The notes below the pieces were generated by a model. It did not search any database. It was not told where the DNA came from and was given only the letters and a program-made list of their open reading frames with translations. 64,000 nt of DNA from Steinernema hermaphroditum (lineage: Eukaryota; Nematoda; Chromadorea; Rhabditida; Steinernematidae), in assembly GCA_030435675.1 (NCBI GenBank), contig CM059623.1, forward strand, positions 8,582,012-8,646,011, given 5' to 3'. Positions 24,431-36,405 of the stretch are shown here, one piece after another. Positions within the stretch are counted from its first letter, which is position 1. Every line of letters starts with the position of its first letter. The translations under genes were made by a program, and so were the position numbers.

Positions 24431-24525
24431 GGCGCGTGGATGACAGTGGCGCGCTCTATCGCGGTCGGTCGATGGGTGTGGCGCGAGGTCGCGACGCTTT
24501 ATCACATTTCCGCTGTTTTCAGGCG

Positions 24526-24976
24526 ATGCGTGCGATATCAGCGCTGAAGAATCTGAAGCCCCAGAGGGATGAACTCTTCAGGCGCGTCTCTCTCGAAATC
24601 CGTGGCCACGATCCTGCCGTTTTGAACTCGTATACAACCTTCCTCACGGTATTCCTGCCTATCCCGCTTTCTTCAACATTTTCTTGTTTAGAACGCATGC
24701 AGTCATCTCGAAATCAAAGCGGATCCCGTGGAGAAGCTCCCCTATGTCCGATGGGTGCAGCCTCTACTACGCTCCAAGTTCGTTCACAAGAAGTACAAGT
24801 TGCACTACGAAACGCGAACTCACATCCGCAAGTTCAGCGTTCACGACGTCACCGGCAGCACCGCCAGCACGATGCTGGAGTACGTCCAGAGGAACATCCC
24901 CGAAGGCGTCGCCATGAAAGTGACCTACGACGAGATTTGCGCCCTGCCTGAGTCTTTCGGAATCCAGAACTCCTAG
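24526..24976 (+). CDS. mrps-10: Mitochondrial small ribosomal subunit protein S10 (uS10m)
   Basis: Two exons (24526-24648, 24692-24976), 135 residues. The uS10 core is evident: HKKYKLHYETRTHIRKF, followed by MLEYVQRNIPEGVAMKVT, typical of metazoan MRPS10. It is part of the 28S mitoribosomal subunit head. The ATG follows a ttttcag tract at 24515-24521, a likely trans-splice or promoter-proximal acceptor. The next gene begins 134 bp after the stop in the same direction, which fits an SL2-type operon. Confidence 0.9.
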
Positions 24977-25110
24977 GAATTGTTGTTTTGCTTTGTTGTT
25001 TAAAGGATTTTCGGACCGTTTCTTGACTCTTGATGGCTGTATGGCTCGCTTCGCTGCTTCTGATATCTTCTCACCCATCAGTCGGCTCCCAATACACGTT
25101 CCTTCCTAGA

Positions 25111-26597
25111 ATGACAGTGCCGCTGCCACCAGAAGAGCGAGAAGCGCTCCAGGCGATGTCGGCGCTCTTGTCGAATCGAATGTTCCAGAAACTATGGATC
25201 GAGAACACCACGAAGGCCCTTCTCCACCCCGTTTGCGAGCCCGAGGGTCGGTTGGCGCTCCCAGAGGCCGAGTTCCTAGATTCTTTAGAGCGGTGCTGTT
25301 CCGGCCGGGGCAACACGAACCGCTCGAAGGCGGTCGTCGTCCGACGCGTCCTCGACGAACTCTCGCACCAAGTCCACCTGGCCCTGGAAACCTTCGCTCG
25401 CAGTGGTGGGCACTCCTGTACGCCTCGGATAGTCCGTTCTTTTCAGTGGACCTCGCCCTATGCCACTTCGAGGCGTCGGCGTCGAACCGCGACTCGTCAA
25501 ACCTCTACTCCGCCCAGGTGCACATCGAGCGCTTCCTCTCCGAAAAAGAATTCGTCCTCTCCCACTTCGAGCAGAACTCGCGAAGAGTTTCCCAACTCTT
25601 GCGGCTGTTCACCAAGCGCATCTCGACGCCCTTCCACATCGCCAATTGCGCCTTCTTTGCGCGGATCCTGGCCGACATCCTCTTCCGTTTCGAGGAGTGC
25701 TGTGTGATCCAGGGACGCGTTCCCACTACCGACACCCAAGTGCTGAAAAGGGCCATCGACGAGTTCAACTTCAGGGTCGTGCAGAGCCTAAACGCGGTAG
25801 ATAGCCACCAGCACGGCCTTCATCTTGATCTTGCTGTGTGTTCAGAGGATAATAGAGGCCAAAAGGAGGGGCATCGAAGGCAAAGCGGCGTCCCCTAACA
25901 AGAAGGCGGCGTCGCCGGGGACGTTAAACGATTTCTTGGCCCAGAGAACGCCTCCGAAGAGTTATCTGCTCCCCGATTACCTTGAACGGGCGCGGCGGAA
26001 GACAACGCCGATGCAGCCGAAGCGAAGCCAATCGGCCTACTCGGGACTCAGCACGAAGACGAACTCCAGGGGGAAGGAGACCGATTCCGAGGCACTACGG
26101 TAGGCATCGAGAAGTGACGTGGATGTTGTAAATCCGAAGAACAGCCTGGGGCAGCTCGTCTTCGGGCAGTGAGGGAAAATCTCGGGATCTAATCCTCTGC
26201 TTTCTATGGAAATCTTGTGGAAAATCTCAAACGAAAACAGAGCGCGAAACGTTTCCCAAAGGGGCGACGCCTATTCTGGCGCTAAGTGCGTGATATCTCC
26301 GAAAAGGGCTCAAAACAGCCCCTCTCTGAACTACTATAGAGGTTCTTCGATTTCGCGGCGACGTGCAATTAAGGCCTTCGGAGTATCGATTACGGTAGCG
26401 GAGGGGAAGGAGTGAAATCCGACGCGCCGACTTCGATCGTCGGGCAATTTCGCGGAGTGCCTTCCTCCTCGGGAAATCCTGTTTTCGGCCTCGTAAATCC
26501 GCCGCTAACGCCGTGTCGTTTCAGGGTGGCGCAACAACTGGTGAAGGAGTCGATGCCGCAGATCGCCCGAGAAGTGGAATCCGCGCTACACCTGTGA
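25111..26597 (+). CDS. Unrecognised 323-residue protein, probably second gene of the mrps-10 operon
   Basis: Exons 25111-25405, 25447-25796, 25846-26099 and 26525-26597 join in frame to 323 residues. I chose the ATG at 25111 because it follows a ttcctag acceptor; an in-frame ATG at 25033 would add a hydrophobic 26-residue start (MAVWLASLLLISS...). The N-terminal 215 residues look helical (e.g. HIERFLSEKEFVLSHFEQNS, FARILADILFRFEECC). The C-terminal third is basic and Ser/Pro-rich (SPNKKAASPG, RKTTPMQPKRSQS). No domain recognised. The last intron is 425 bp. The three-codon-exact exon sum supports the gene model. Confidence 0.7.
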
Positions 26598-27147
26598 TGC
26601 CTGTGAAATGTAAAAACTCTCGACGCCGTGACGAGCACTCAATAAAGTGGAATTCCAAATGCAATCGAGGGGAGGGGCCGGGCTATCAGATTTCCTAGGA
26701 CTGCTCAGAGGCGCCACAAATTAGGGGAGCGGGGGGCAAAGAAGGCATGAACCCCATCGATTTATTTATTTCATTTTTGCCGATTCTTTGTTTGGAGGGA
26801 TCGTCTTCCTCCGTTCCGCGGCCGCGACGAGCGGCGGCGGCGACAATGATGACTAATTTTCGTGTATGCTTTCATTTTCGCTCCTGTGGGAGAGACAACC
26901 AGCTACTATCCAGTCGGTAAACACCGATGAACAAACGGAGGGCCGCCGTGGGAGTGCTTCTCGAGGACTACCTGCCACATCCCCCTCTCGCGCTTCGCCG
27001 ACGGCGGCTCCGAGGGCCTCCGGGCGCCTTCCGCTTCTTCCTAACCGCGATTATAAGTGATCGGGAACCGGTTGCGCGTCGATCGATCGAGCACTCCTAA
27101 ATTGATTACGAAGGTTCATTCTCGCGCGTGCCGCTCTGACCGCCGCC

Positions 27148-28450
27148 ATGGGGAAGGACTACGGCTACGGTAGGAACTACGCCTACCATCAGACGCCGAC
27201 GGCGCCTACTCTGGACATCACCATCAATCAGGTGGGTTCCCTACCATCCCCAGCTTTGAGTGGATCCCCCGTGGGAATGTTTCTTATTTATCCACAATAC
27301 ACTGGGCAGAGAATTTCATGGCTCATGGTGCCTCGGGGGTAAACATCGATTTCTGACCTATCCCCTCAAAACACTATCGATTGCTGCGATACGTGATAAA
27401 AGCAATGGTGAAGGAAAAGCCTTTTTTTCGAGCGAACCCGATTGTGACGACGGAATGCTACGAGATGGTATTTGCCTAGAGCTTTGAATCCATTTGGGGC
27501 GCTTCTTTGGCCCCTCTTTGCCTTTGCGAGTCGAAAGAGCAAAACGACAGGAAAGAAGCACGTTAGTAGATAACGGCCTAACCTTTCAAGTGCGTAGAAA
27601 TGAATGTAGCCCGGTAGATTGAAGCTCTTCCCCTTTTCTCGAAGACTTTCCATGGCCCTTTGTTCCCAAAATTCTCTCGAACCGCTCCCTTTCAGAACAC
27701 CGGATCCAGCTCACCGTACGCGACGTCCTCGGTTCCCCGTGCCACCCGTGCCTCTCCTCCCTCGCACCCTCCGCCGCCTCCGCCTCCACAGTACTCCCAG
27801 CCGGAGCAGAACCCAATGTGGCTGGACCGTTTTCCGCGGAGGGAGAACCGGGGCATGTTCCGACTCTGCCTCGTGGAGGCGATGCTGGCAGGTGAGTCTT
27901 CTGTCGCGAGCCTCACGGCCCTCCTCTGCAGTGGTGATCATGAGCGGCGGCATCTGGTGCTACAACGACACGCCGGACTACTGTCCCTACTACTCGGCCA
28001 TCTGGACCTCCTTCTTCTACCTACTCAACTCCTTCGTGGGGAGTCTCGCCGCGAAGATGGGCTCTATGAGACTCTACCTGGCGCATCTGGTCCTCTCCAT
28101 GATCTCCATCATGATGTGCCTCGTCAGTGGCGGTCTCAGCGCGCGGAATTGGGCCCTCGTCGGCACCTACGACCACCCGAAGATCGTGCGGGAGCACGCC
28201 TTCTGCCTCCTCGGACAGCACGACCCTGGCCGCATCAGCTACATCTTTCAGCACATGGACCAGTACGACTTCGGGAAGTGTCTTTTCGAGTTGAAGGTCG
28301 GCGTCGCCGTCAACTCCGTCCAGTTCGTCATCGCTGCCATCGAAAGTGGGTCTATGAGAGACGACGGCCTCTAGTCCTCGAGTTTCAGTTTTCCTCAATT
28401 TCCTCTCGGTGATACTGTGCATGAAGAGGACCTGCGCCTCCTTCTACTAG
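27148..28450 (+). CDS. Four-helix membrane protein, unassigned
   Basis: Four exons (27148-27231, 27696-27891, 27932-28345, 28389-28450), 251 residues. The N-terminus is cytoplasmic-like, Tyr-rich then Pro-rich (a run of eight prolines within PPSHPPPPPPPQY). Four hydrophobic segments follow, around LCLVEAMLAVVIMSGGIW, TSFFYLLNSFVGSLAA, LVLSMISIMMCLVSGG, and VNSVQFVIAAIEIFLNFLSV. A cysteine-containing loop WCYNDTPDYCPYY sits between TM1 and TM2. The topology resembles tetraspan MARVEL/MS4A-like proteins, but I cannot name a family. Intron 1 (464 bp) holds no gene. Confidence 0.72.
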
Positions 28451-28749
28451 GAACTGCGAGGCCAGCAACGCCCGCAGAGATGATCTGCGAAGAGTTGTGA
28501 AATATTCCCCGATCTTCAGAACGATGTTGTGAAATTGTGACAAATATTTAAGGAAAGCCACGACAAAGAAACATATAAAGTGCCAGTACGTCCATCTTCT
28601 ACGTTTACTTAGCCTCTTTCGGTCCCTCGTGAGTTTGCCGTCATGCTGTATACTCCACTGTGCCTAGAACCTGTGAACCCACTGATGCCATCGATGACAA
28701 TTCTAAAGATACGCGGCAACGAGTAATTTATTGAGAGGGTAAAAGCAAA

Positions 28750-29486
28750 TCATTTCTTGTAGGCCTCAGGGTCGGGGAATACCTCTATGCTCATCGAGTT
28801 GACGTGCGCGTACGTCGTGTAGTGACGCAGAAGCGCCGCCAAGGTCCCGAATCGATGCGGGTGGGGGTTACCGTAGTTGACGACAAGGTAGACGCCGTGG
28901 CCGTTGGCAGAAGGACGTTCGACGACCGGGAAGTGGCTGAAACGGACAGGATAGATGTATGACGGAGGAAGGGACTCACCGGTACTCGCGGCGACAGTTA
29001 AGATAGACGATGTAAAGACGGAGAGAAGTGCGCATGTTGGCGAGGGTGCTGTGGTGTGAGATACGGTGGTAGAGCCGAAAGTCGGAGAGGTCGCTGACGA
29101 GGCGCTCTGACTGGCGCGCCGACTGGATGCCCAGGTAGTACTGCTTGTAGAGCTCGACGACCTCCTTCTTCGGGATTCCGTCGATCTCGCTGCTGTCTTC
29201 GTCGATCACCGACTTTTGACCCGCCGCCGTCATCACCGAACACATCGAAGGCGAACAGGCCGGCGTAGCACATCCAATCCTCGTGCTGAAAGCGGAGAAT
29301 TGGGTGACTCTCTGAAGGAACTTACTTCTTCATGAGCGTCTGGAGACTCGCGAGGTTCTCGTAGTCGGTACTGTGGTCACTCGAAGGCGCGCTCACGAGG
29401 CTCAGTTCCTCGTTTACTGAATCGTATCTGGAGCAACTGGCGACGCTCGACGAGCGTGAATCTCGAATCTTCTCGAAGTGCTTCAT
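28750..29486 (-). CDS. SH2-like domain protein with altered FLVR motif
   Basis: Exons 29486-29326, 29285-28980 and 28936-28750 give 217 residues. After a Ser-rich N-terminus comes an SH2-like pattern: YYLGIQSARQSERLV (usual WYHG-x-I-x-R-x-x-AE), DFRLYHRI in place of FLVR-x-S, LRLYIVYLNCRREYRHFPVV (strands C-D), then VNYGNPHPHRFGTLAALLRH and HYTTY, equal to the SH2 F-x-(S/T)-L-x-x-L-I-x-x-Y ending. Such proteins bind phosphotyrosine when the FLVR Arg is present; here the Arg is displaced, so binding is doubtful. The frame of exon 2 is fixed by the splice. Start chosen at MKHFEK; an ATG further upstream in the same frame is possible. Confidence 0.65.
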
Positions 29487-29684
29487 TCCGAGGGCGCAAG
29501 GCGATCCGTGGATGCAGCAGACGACATGGCGCCCAGGGCGTCGAGGACGGCGGCCCGCCCGAAGCATCGTCGACCGACTCGCAGCGAAACTCCGAAGACA
29601 ATGGCCTCCATCGCGCCCTCCGCCGTCTGAGGCCCTCTGCAGACACATTTGGGCTGAGTGGGGAGTGAGCAGCGGTTCAACGAC

Positions 29685-30124
29685 ATGGCGCGCTTCTTCG
29701 AGTCAACGCGAAATCTCGCCGGAGCGGAGATCGAGGTCAAGAAAGTGCACATGGACAGCGAGACGCGCAGAGCGGTCACCGAAACCGTCGCCGAATCCCT
29801 GCACGAGGTGAGTTCCTGAGTGCAGCAGTCCTGACGGCGCATCTTGCAGCTTCCTCGAGTCGACTTCTACCGCGAGTTGAGTCGCCGCATCAAGTCGACA
29901 ATGGACCGCCGTTTCGGAAGCCCGTGGCACTGTGTTGTCGGCGAACGATTCGCCTGCAATACGAGCAACGACGGCCACGGTTACATTCATTTGAAGGTGA
30001 GACACAACGGACGACGCAGCCCTAATTCGCAGTTTAGGTTGGCCCTTATCTGCACGTTATCGTCTATAAAACGAGCCCAGGACCACCGAAGCGCACCTCA
30101 GCAAACGATAAATCGAAGCACTAG
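29685..30124 (+). CDS. Dynein light chain, LC8 family (divergent)
   Basis: Exons 29685-29807, 29850-29996 and 30038-30124 give 118 residues. HMDSETRRAVTETVAESL and then RIKSTMDRRFGSPWHCVVGERFA match the LC8 core (family motif PTWHCIVGRNFGS). GYIHLKVGPYLHVIVYKTS is the final strand pair (family YFYLGQVAILLFK). LC8 dimers bind short linear motifs in dynein intermediate chain and many other proteins. The copy is divergent, with about 15 extra N-terminal residues and a basic C-terminal tail of about 17 residues. Worms have several such dlc paralogues; I cannot say which. It diverges from the SH2-like gene about 200 bp away and converges with ufd-2. Confidence 0.88.
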
Positions 30125-30300
30125 AGCATTTCCAATTCTGCAGTACAACAATAAACCAATTATTCAGCACTGATTTCTGCAAGAACACAACACTTCTTTA
30201 CATTATTTATATTAACGAAAAACTAAGTATACATAGATATCTTATCGGTGAAATCTACCCGTAGATAAGGCGTAAACACAAGTACCCTTAGTACACCGCC

Positions 30301-33300
30301 TCATTTCTTCATGCCGCTGAGTTTCTCGGCCTTCCAGTCGTCAATTCGCTTCTTAAGCTCAACATCTGCAAGAACGATCGCGATAACAAAGAATAGCAGA
30401 GCAAAAAATACTAACCATGTACGAGGTCGTTCTCTGTCATCGCACAACGCGTGAATGGATCGGTTCTGCTGCTCAGGAGATGTCGCTGGATATGTTTCAG
30501 GTCCATACGATGTCCGGACGGCAAGATCACCGGATCTGCCATTAGAGTGTCCATAACAGGGTCTTTGAAGTCGTCCGGAATATCGTCACCAAAGTCTTCC
30601 TCGGACTGCACCTTCTGGTTATAGCAGGTTTCAATTTCGGCCGATAAGGCTACCATCATTTCCAACTCGCTTGTGGTCAGGATCGCTCTCGATTCTAGGA
30701 GCGCAAGAACTCCCTTGAACATCTCGGGAGTGTACGATCGCTCGTCGGCGGCCACGAAAGCAACGAACTCTGGGGAGTGCAAATGCAGGTATATCTGCGA
30801 AACCTGCTCCAGAAGCCTTCTTGGGTTCCAGAAGAACCGGTCAGGGTCGTTCACCTTCAGGCTGTTGCACTTCTCGCCACAGAGTCGGCACATATTGTAG
30901 TTCAGCATCGACGCGAGTCGCTCACCGAGCGCAGGGTTCTTGAAAACTTCGGGGGCTCCTTCGGTCAGGTATAGGAACATCTGCATTGTCTCGTTTCCAA
31001 GGATCATCCAAGATCTGACCGAGCGAGACGCCTCCGCCAAAATTTCTTGCTTCTGGTTCCGCTCTTCGTCTGACAGCGCAAGCCAAGCCTGTTCGTTCTT
31101 CATGAGGACCTCCACGTCATGGACCTTCTTTAACCCGGAAAGCGATTCGTCCAGAAGGAACGTTGTGTCGTTGATGACCATGTTGATGAAGCGAACGAAG
31201 TCGGGTCCAGCTTCCCTACAAATACAAATGCAATGTTCTAGAGTACAATAAAAGTCAAACATACGTTCCCATATCTTTCATTTTTTCCTTGTAAATGATG
31301 TTTTCCCATAGCTCTTGGAAAATGAGCTGAATCGATCGGCGAATACTGAACTTGTCGTAGAACTCAGAGCTGGCCCCAGTGGATTCGACGTCGGAATAGA
31401 ACTTCACCAGTGAAGGAAAAAGGCGTTCCTGAGCGAGTGGAGATGCCAGCAGTCGTCTGAACAAGGGATCCGCTTGTGGGGTAAACATCGGCAATAAATT
31501 GACCAACAAGTGGACCATCTGAATGACGCCATATTTAACAATCCCAGAGGGGCAAAACTTACATCGGCAGCAACGAACGGGTTGTTAAAGTAGTGGGTGC
31601 AACAGATGAAGATTAGGATCTTCTCGGTGAGTTCAGGACAGTGAGTGATTAATAGATGTGGATGGTTCTTCAAAATGAACGTGTAGAATCCAACCAAATT
31701 CTGCAGGTAGAATTCCGGCAGCGCTCTGAACATGAACGGAGCTTCATCAGGCAGTGAGCAATCATATGGACTGAAACAAAAACGATAAACAGCATGATAA
31801 CGCAAATCCGAACTCACTAATTAGGGTTAACTGTGTTGACGATTAGGCTGAGCTGCTTATCGGTGAACTGAACAGCATGGATATTCAATATTTCTTCGTG
31901 CAGCGCAGCTTCAATGGACATGATAGAAGCGACATAGTGCTTTATCTGCGCTGTAATCCTTTTGTGCATCAGCTCTGCCTTCTTCTTAGCGAAGGAACCG
32001 CTGAAACTCGGCATCTTCGCTTTGAGTTGAGACAAGCTCTGTTGTGCCTCTTTCAGGTACTTCCTGAGCTTCTTCAAGTGCTCCATGGGAGGGTTCAAGG
32101 CCACTCTTTGAGCATGCATCGTCAGGTAGAAGCATTCCGTGGTAAATCGGACATCGCCAAGCTGCTCAGGAGTAAGGGCTGCTGCATACGCTTGTACGTC
32201 GTCTTGGCTGCACTTCAGACGCGTTTCATCATTCATTTCGATCCGGCATTGAGGATGGAAGATGTACTTCGGATTCACTTTGTCCAGTGCAATCTTCTCC
32301 GAAAGTTGGTACAGGATGTCAAGAAGGTTTAGCATAAACGAATGGTGGCTATGCTTCCGAAAGTCCGCATGCATTTGAGCGCGCTTCCGGTTCGCATTCA
32401 CAGCGACTGCGAAAAAATTCAAGACATCACCACGCGTAGGTACGTTGATTAAAAGCGTGTGGAAAACCGTTTTCAGATAATCCTGAAAGAATACTTCATT
32501 TACATAGAGTACGATGAAACAATTGAACCGTACCCTAACCGAACGAACTTGCTCTTGATAACCTTTGTAGGTTAAGAAGCGGTCATCTGCCTTGCAGTCC
32601 GCAGTGCCGTCGAAATACTTGTTCCAAAATGGGACCTAAATTTCATTGCGTGATTTCAGTGAAATACGCTGTTAACCTACATTTCCGTACGAGATGTCCA
32701 CCATCGCCGTTCCTATCGCCAGAAATGGTCCAAAGAAGCTTGTCATCTGAAGCTCACGTCCTGGAGAGTCCGTTTTCAACTCCGGACAAAAATCGGGCCT
32801 ATTAACGAACTGAAACAAACAATGAAATATACAAATCGTTGTGCAAAGGACTGACCATCTGGGCGAAAACTCGCTCATCTTTAATCTTGTAGCAGATCAC
32901 TTCGTGGAGCATACGTAAAACGCTGTAGTAAAGACCAGGATCAGAGCGATAGAGACGTAAGTTGACCGAAACGTTGCGTAGCTCGTCAAAGAAATGCTCA
33001 AAAATTGTCGGCATTACACAGATATACTGTATGAAGTCAACGTTCAAAATTCCCTCCACGAACGTGTAGCCGAGAGCAGCTGCGACAGCGGCATCCGAAT
33101 CTCTGGAACAGAGAAAAATCAGTCCTATAAATCTGCTGTAAAATCTTACTCTATTAAATCTCCCATCAAGAAGTTGAGCACGGATTGTTTGAAAACTTCC
33201 TCTAGCGCAGCCAAGATTTCTTTTTCAGATCCGGATATGAACTAAAATTTTAAAAAATTATACTACAGGAGGAAGCCACAAAAGGATTACCGGATTCTTC

Positions 33301-33881
33301 CCCATGCCAAACATCCGTATGAAAGACGCATTGAGAAAACCGAGGCATAAGTTCGCGCGATTCGTTTCTGAGTGTTCGAAGATCCACTCAGCCTTCGTGC
33401 GCACGTGCCCTTCATAGGGTACAAGCTCTTCATCTTGCACGTGCTGTACATCATAGTAAATTGCTTCAAGCATCATCTCAACAAGGTTTCCAAAAAACAA
33501 TTCCATCTCCACTAAATACGGGACTATAAGAACTGAAACAGGACTTTCAAAAATACCTTTGTCAAAGAACACATCTGGAGCGCACTGAACCACATATTGC
33601 GGAATTCTTATGGGAAGCTTGTTTGGGAAGTCGCTGCTTCGCAGCATCTCACGATCGAGCCCGAAAATCTGAGTAATCAAGCTGTGCAGCTTCGCAAAAT
33701 TTGTGGCCAGTTCCTAAACGCAACACATTAGCACCTGCTTTGCTTGACTACACAAACCTACCTCTTCTCCACTCTCCTTGAGATGCTGGATTTTACCGTC
33801 GAGGTCACCACTGGCCATGTAGGCCACATCGACTTCCATCGACACACTTTCGGCCGATGATTCAGTTTCAGTGGCCGACAT
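30301..33881 (-). CDS. ufd-2: Ubiquitin conjugation factor E4 (UFD2), U-box protein
   Basis: Large minus-strand gene with about a dozen short introns. The C-terminal U-box is clear (30.4-30.6 kb): [20 protein letters not shown], then [15 protein letters not shown] and [14 protein letters not shown], ending [14 protein letters not shown] across the last intron. The central part is the UFD2P core, e.g. [31 protein letters not shown] helices and [16 protein letters not shown]4 factors extend ubiquitin chains together with E1-E3 and cooperate with CDC-48/p97; in worms UFD-2 also acts in apoptosis timing and myosin quality control. Start set at the first ATG of MSATETESS; further in-frame Met codons exist up to 33920. 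Confidence 0.93.
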
Positions 33882-34968
33882 TTTGCTGCGTGGCTGGAAC
33901 ATTGTCGTGCAAGGTTGCAAAAGTGGACGTAACGGTTCGCGAAAAACGACTCAGCCAGGTAGTCCGGACGAGGTACACACATACACAAGAAACGACTGTC
34001 AATAAATACTTGTCCTTCCTTTCTCTGCATCGCTTATCAGCTTTACCTAACATTGCTTTCAACGTTTTTGTTTTAACCAGGAAGATTGATCCAAAGAAAT
34101 ACCGAGAACAGTGTACAGCATTTCACATTAATTTATTTGGATGGAAAATAACACACGCGCTTTCGGGAGACGTGGTCAAACGCACTTCATGCTCGATAAG
34201 TGCCCGAATCCCACCGAATTCATTCGCGAGAGCGATGCCACGGACAGCAATGCCGACGTCCAAAACTGCTACAATGACGACAAAACCGCCAAACCGAAAA
34301 GGCGAAACAAGAGAGACGGCGAACTTCCTTCCAGACGTCTCCCGCGGGTGGCCAGACGAAGGGTCTCGACACGAATTTTAGATTTGTCATCGTCGGTTGA
34401 ATTCGAAGCGTCAGGCGGATAAAGGTGCACCACGGGGCGGATCGTCACGTGAGTATCCCGGGCCAAATTTCGGGCCAGATGACTAAAGTCCGGACAGCCC
34501 TATTCATTTGGTAGGTGAAAGCAAAAGTGCATCAAACTCAATCAGCCTTTGTTCATAAAATCGCCGCTGATTACAGTACTACGCTGTGTACCCTCAAGCC
34601 AAACGACTTCCAAATCCTGATACAACGACACTCCGAACCGCGGCAAACAACAAAAGGCAACACCGTGAGCGCAGCGCAGCGCACAGTGGACATCTACCGT
34701 AAGCAAACCATCGTGTTAGGAACGATCAGTTAGAAGCCGGAGTTATCAGAGCTGACCCCACCCAGACACAAAAAGGTGAATTTCGGTGCGTTGAATCCAT
34801 TTTAATGCTAGTTTTAAGACTGGATGCCGTCACTAATAAAGTGACCGAAGAGGAAATACCTAACTCCTCCCCCATCGGACCATGATTCGATCAAATGCGG
34901 AGAGCGCACATGCATCACCATCCCTCAGCAAGACGATACATATTTACACATTAATAAACATATATGAG
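33882..34968. other. 1.1 kb gap upstream of ufd-2
   Basis: Between the ufd-2 start and the 3' end of the COMMD gene. A 93-codon plus-strand open frame at 34141-34422 (basic, Arg-rich) has no recognisable features and no splice or codon support, so I do not call it a gene. Otherwise nothing seen. Confidence 0.45.
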
Positions 34969-35735
34969 TCACTTGGGCAGTTTGCTCACTAAATTCCGGG
35001 CTTCATTCACTTTCCACTGAAAATCGAAGAGTTCATCGCGATTACACAACAGTCGAAGCGCTCCACCATCGTCTGTTTGGAAAGTTATCTCTGCGCGTAT
35101 TTCGCTGCTCTCGCCGTTGGTTTTGCCCTAAAGCGATGAAGGAGCGTACAAAACAGCGGCTTACGCAAGCTTACTTGTGCAACCTTCATCAGCCGCCAAT
35201 TTAGCCCTTCGACATCTAACGGGCGCCAGCCGATTGTTTCCATATGGCTTCGTATAGCAGGAGCGTGCTTCTAGAACAACATGCATGAAATTTCGTAGAG
35301 AAACAAGGCATCTACCTCATAAGCCTTAACGAGCGCATCGGTCAGAGCACCCTCAAACGGCGTCAGCTGCTCCTTAAACTCCAAGACTGTGAAACTCATT
35401 CGAACGGCTTCCACGGCGCAGCACTGAATGCAGTCAGAGAAAGCCTCATCGTAGTGTACTTCATTCCTAGGATGAACGCCAGTACAGTGACAACATGAAT
35501 AGTCGACTCACCCCTGTGTTAATCCAGCCAAAATATCGCTACAAGCCTCTGAGAAGGAGGAAGACGACGGAATTCCGCAGTCCGCTTCCGATTTTCCCGT
35601 GAACGTCTTCAGCCGAGCCACGCAACCGGAAAATCCGAAAGTCATCCTGAAACGCATGCACAACTAACTCAAAGCTAGGAACCTGTTGGAAGGTAAATGC
35701 TGGGATAACACCTCGAAACCCTCGACTACAGCCAT
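34969..35735 (-). CDS. COMM domain-containing protein (COMMD)
   Basis: Assembled from five short exons, each too small to stand out alone. Start ATG 35735 (MAVVEGFEVLSQHLP), stop 34971-34969. Exons carry ARLKTFTGKSEADCG, NEVHYDEAFSDCIQCCAVEA, then the C-terminal COMM domain: LDVEGLNWRLMKVAQ, EIRAEITFQTDDGGALRLL and DELFDFQWKVNEARNLVSKL, ending LPK. The W-R-L and F-D-F-x-W-K blocks are COMM hallmarks. COMMD proteins form the Commander complex that recycles membrane cargo with retriever. Member number not resolved. It starts about 70 bp after the TIM16 stop, fitting the last position of an operon. Confidence 0.8.
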
Positions 35736-35802
35736 CGCGTTAAAAATCTTTCCCATGCGTTAAACAATAAACTAAACAATGAATTCTAACAATCTAGCGA
35801 AA

Positions 35803-36302
35803 CTAAGACTCGTTTTCCTTCTTGAGCTTCTCGGCATCGGCAGATTCAGATTTGTTCCGTAGTTCCTCATCGATTCGTTCCTTGGCGCGATACACTTTCG
35901 ATTGGAGGTAGAATGAGCCTCCCTTCGTCTTATCGTTCACTTCGAACAGGTGCTGGAAGTTCTTTTCGATTTCTTCCGCGTTTAACGGTTCTTTCACGTT
36001 AAGAATTTGGATAGATTCCTGAAAGTGAGCATCGAAATCGGCGCTGAGGAAACGACAACACACCTGTAGAGTTATTCCGAGCTTGGAGCTGGTGGCGCCA
36101 CTTTCCTTGGCATCGCTTGTGGACTGTCCTGTTCGCGCGGCATGATTCGCGGCTGCCTGCTGAGTCGCTGAAATGAGGCCAGTAAGGCGTGTATGGAAGT
36201 GGGAAGCAAACCTCTGACTTCGTCTCTGACGGCTCGGACGAACGCTTTGCCAACGGCTTCGCCGGCCGCAATGATGATCTTCGCAGCGTTTCGCCAAACC
36301 AT
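35803..36302 (-). CDS. tim-16: TIM16/PAM16 (Magmas), presequence translocase motor subunit
   Basis: Three exons; start at 36302, stop at 35805-35803. N-terminal hydrophobic segment [20 protein letters not shown], then a Ser/Ala-rich linker, then the degenerate J-domain: [40 protein letters not shown] and [11 protein letters not shown]. Each aligns with human Magmas/PAM16. It regulates the DnaJ subunit PAM18/TIM14 and mtHsp70 at the inner mitochondrial membrane. It has the Asp-Lys (DKT) of TIM16, not the HPD of true J-proteins. In C. elegans the TIM16 gene (F45G2.8, from memory) is next to the two genes found upstream here. Confidence 0.92.
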
Positions 36303-36405
36303 TTCCGATGTTACCCTACAATTCAAGGGTTAAGGCAACGCGATCTACACAGATCCAGTAGAAGTACAAAAAAACGGAAGAAACCACCGGAGAAGTACAC
36401 GAGCC

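Noticed and set aside
34141..34422. 93-codon plus-strand frame
   Set aside because: Arg-rich, no recognisable motif; lies in the upstream region of ufd-2.
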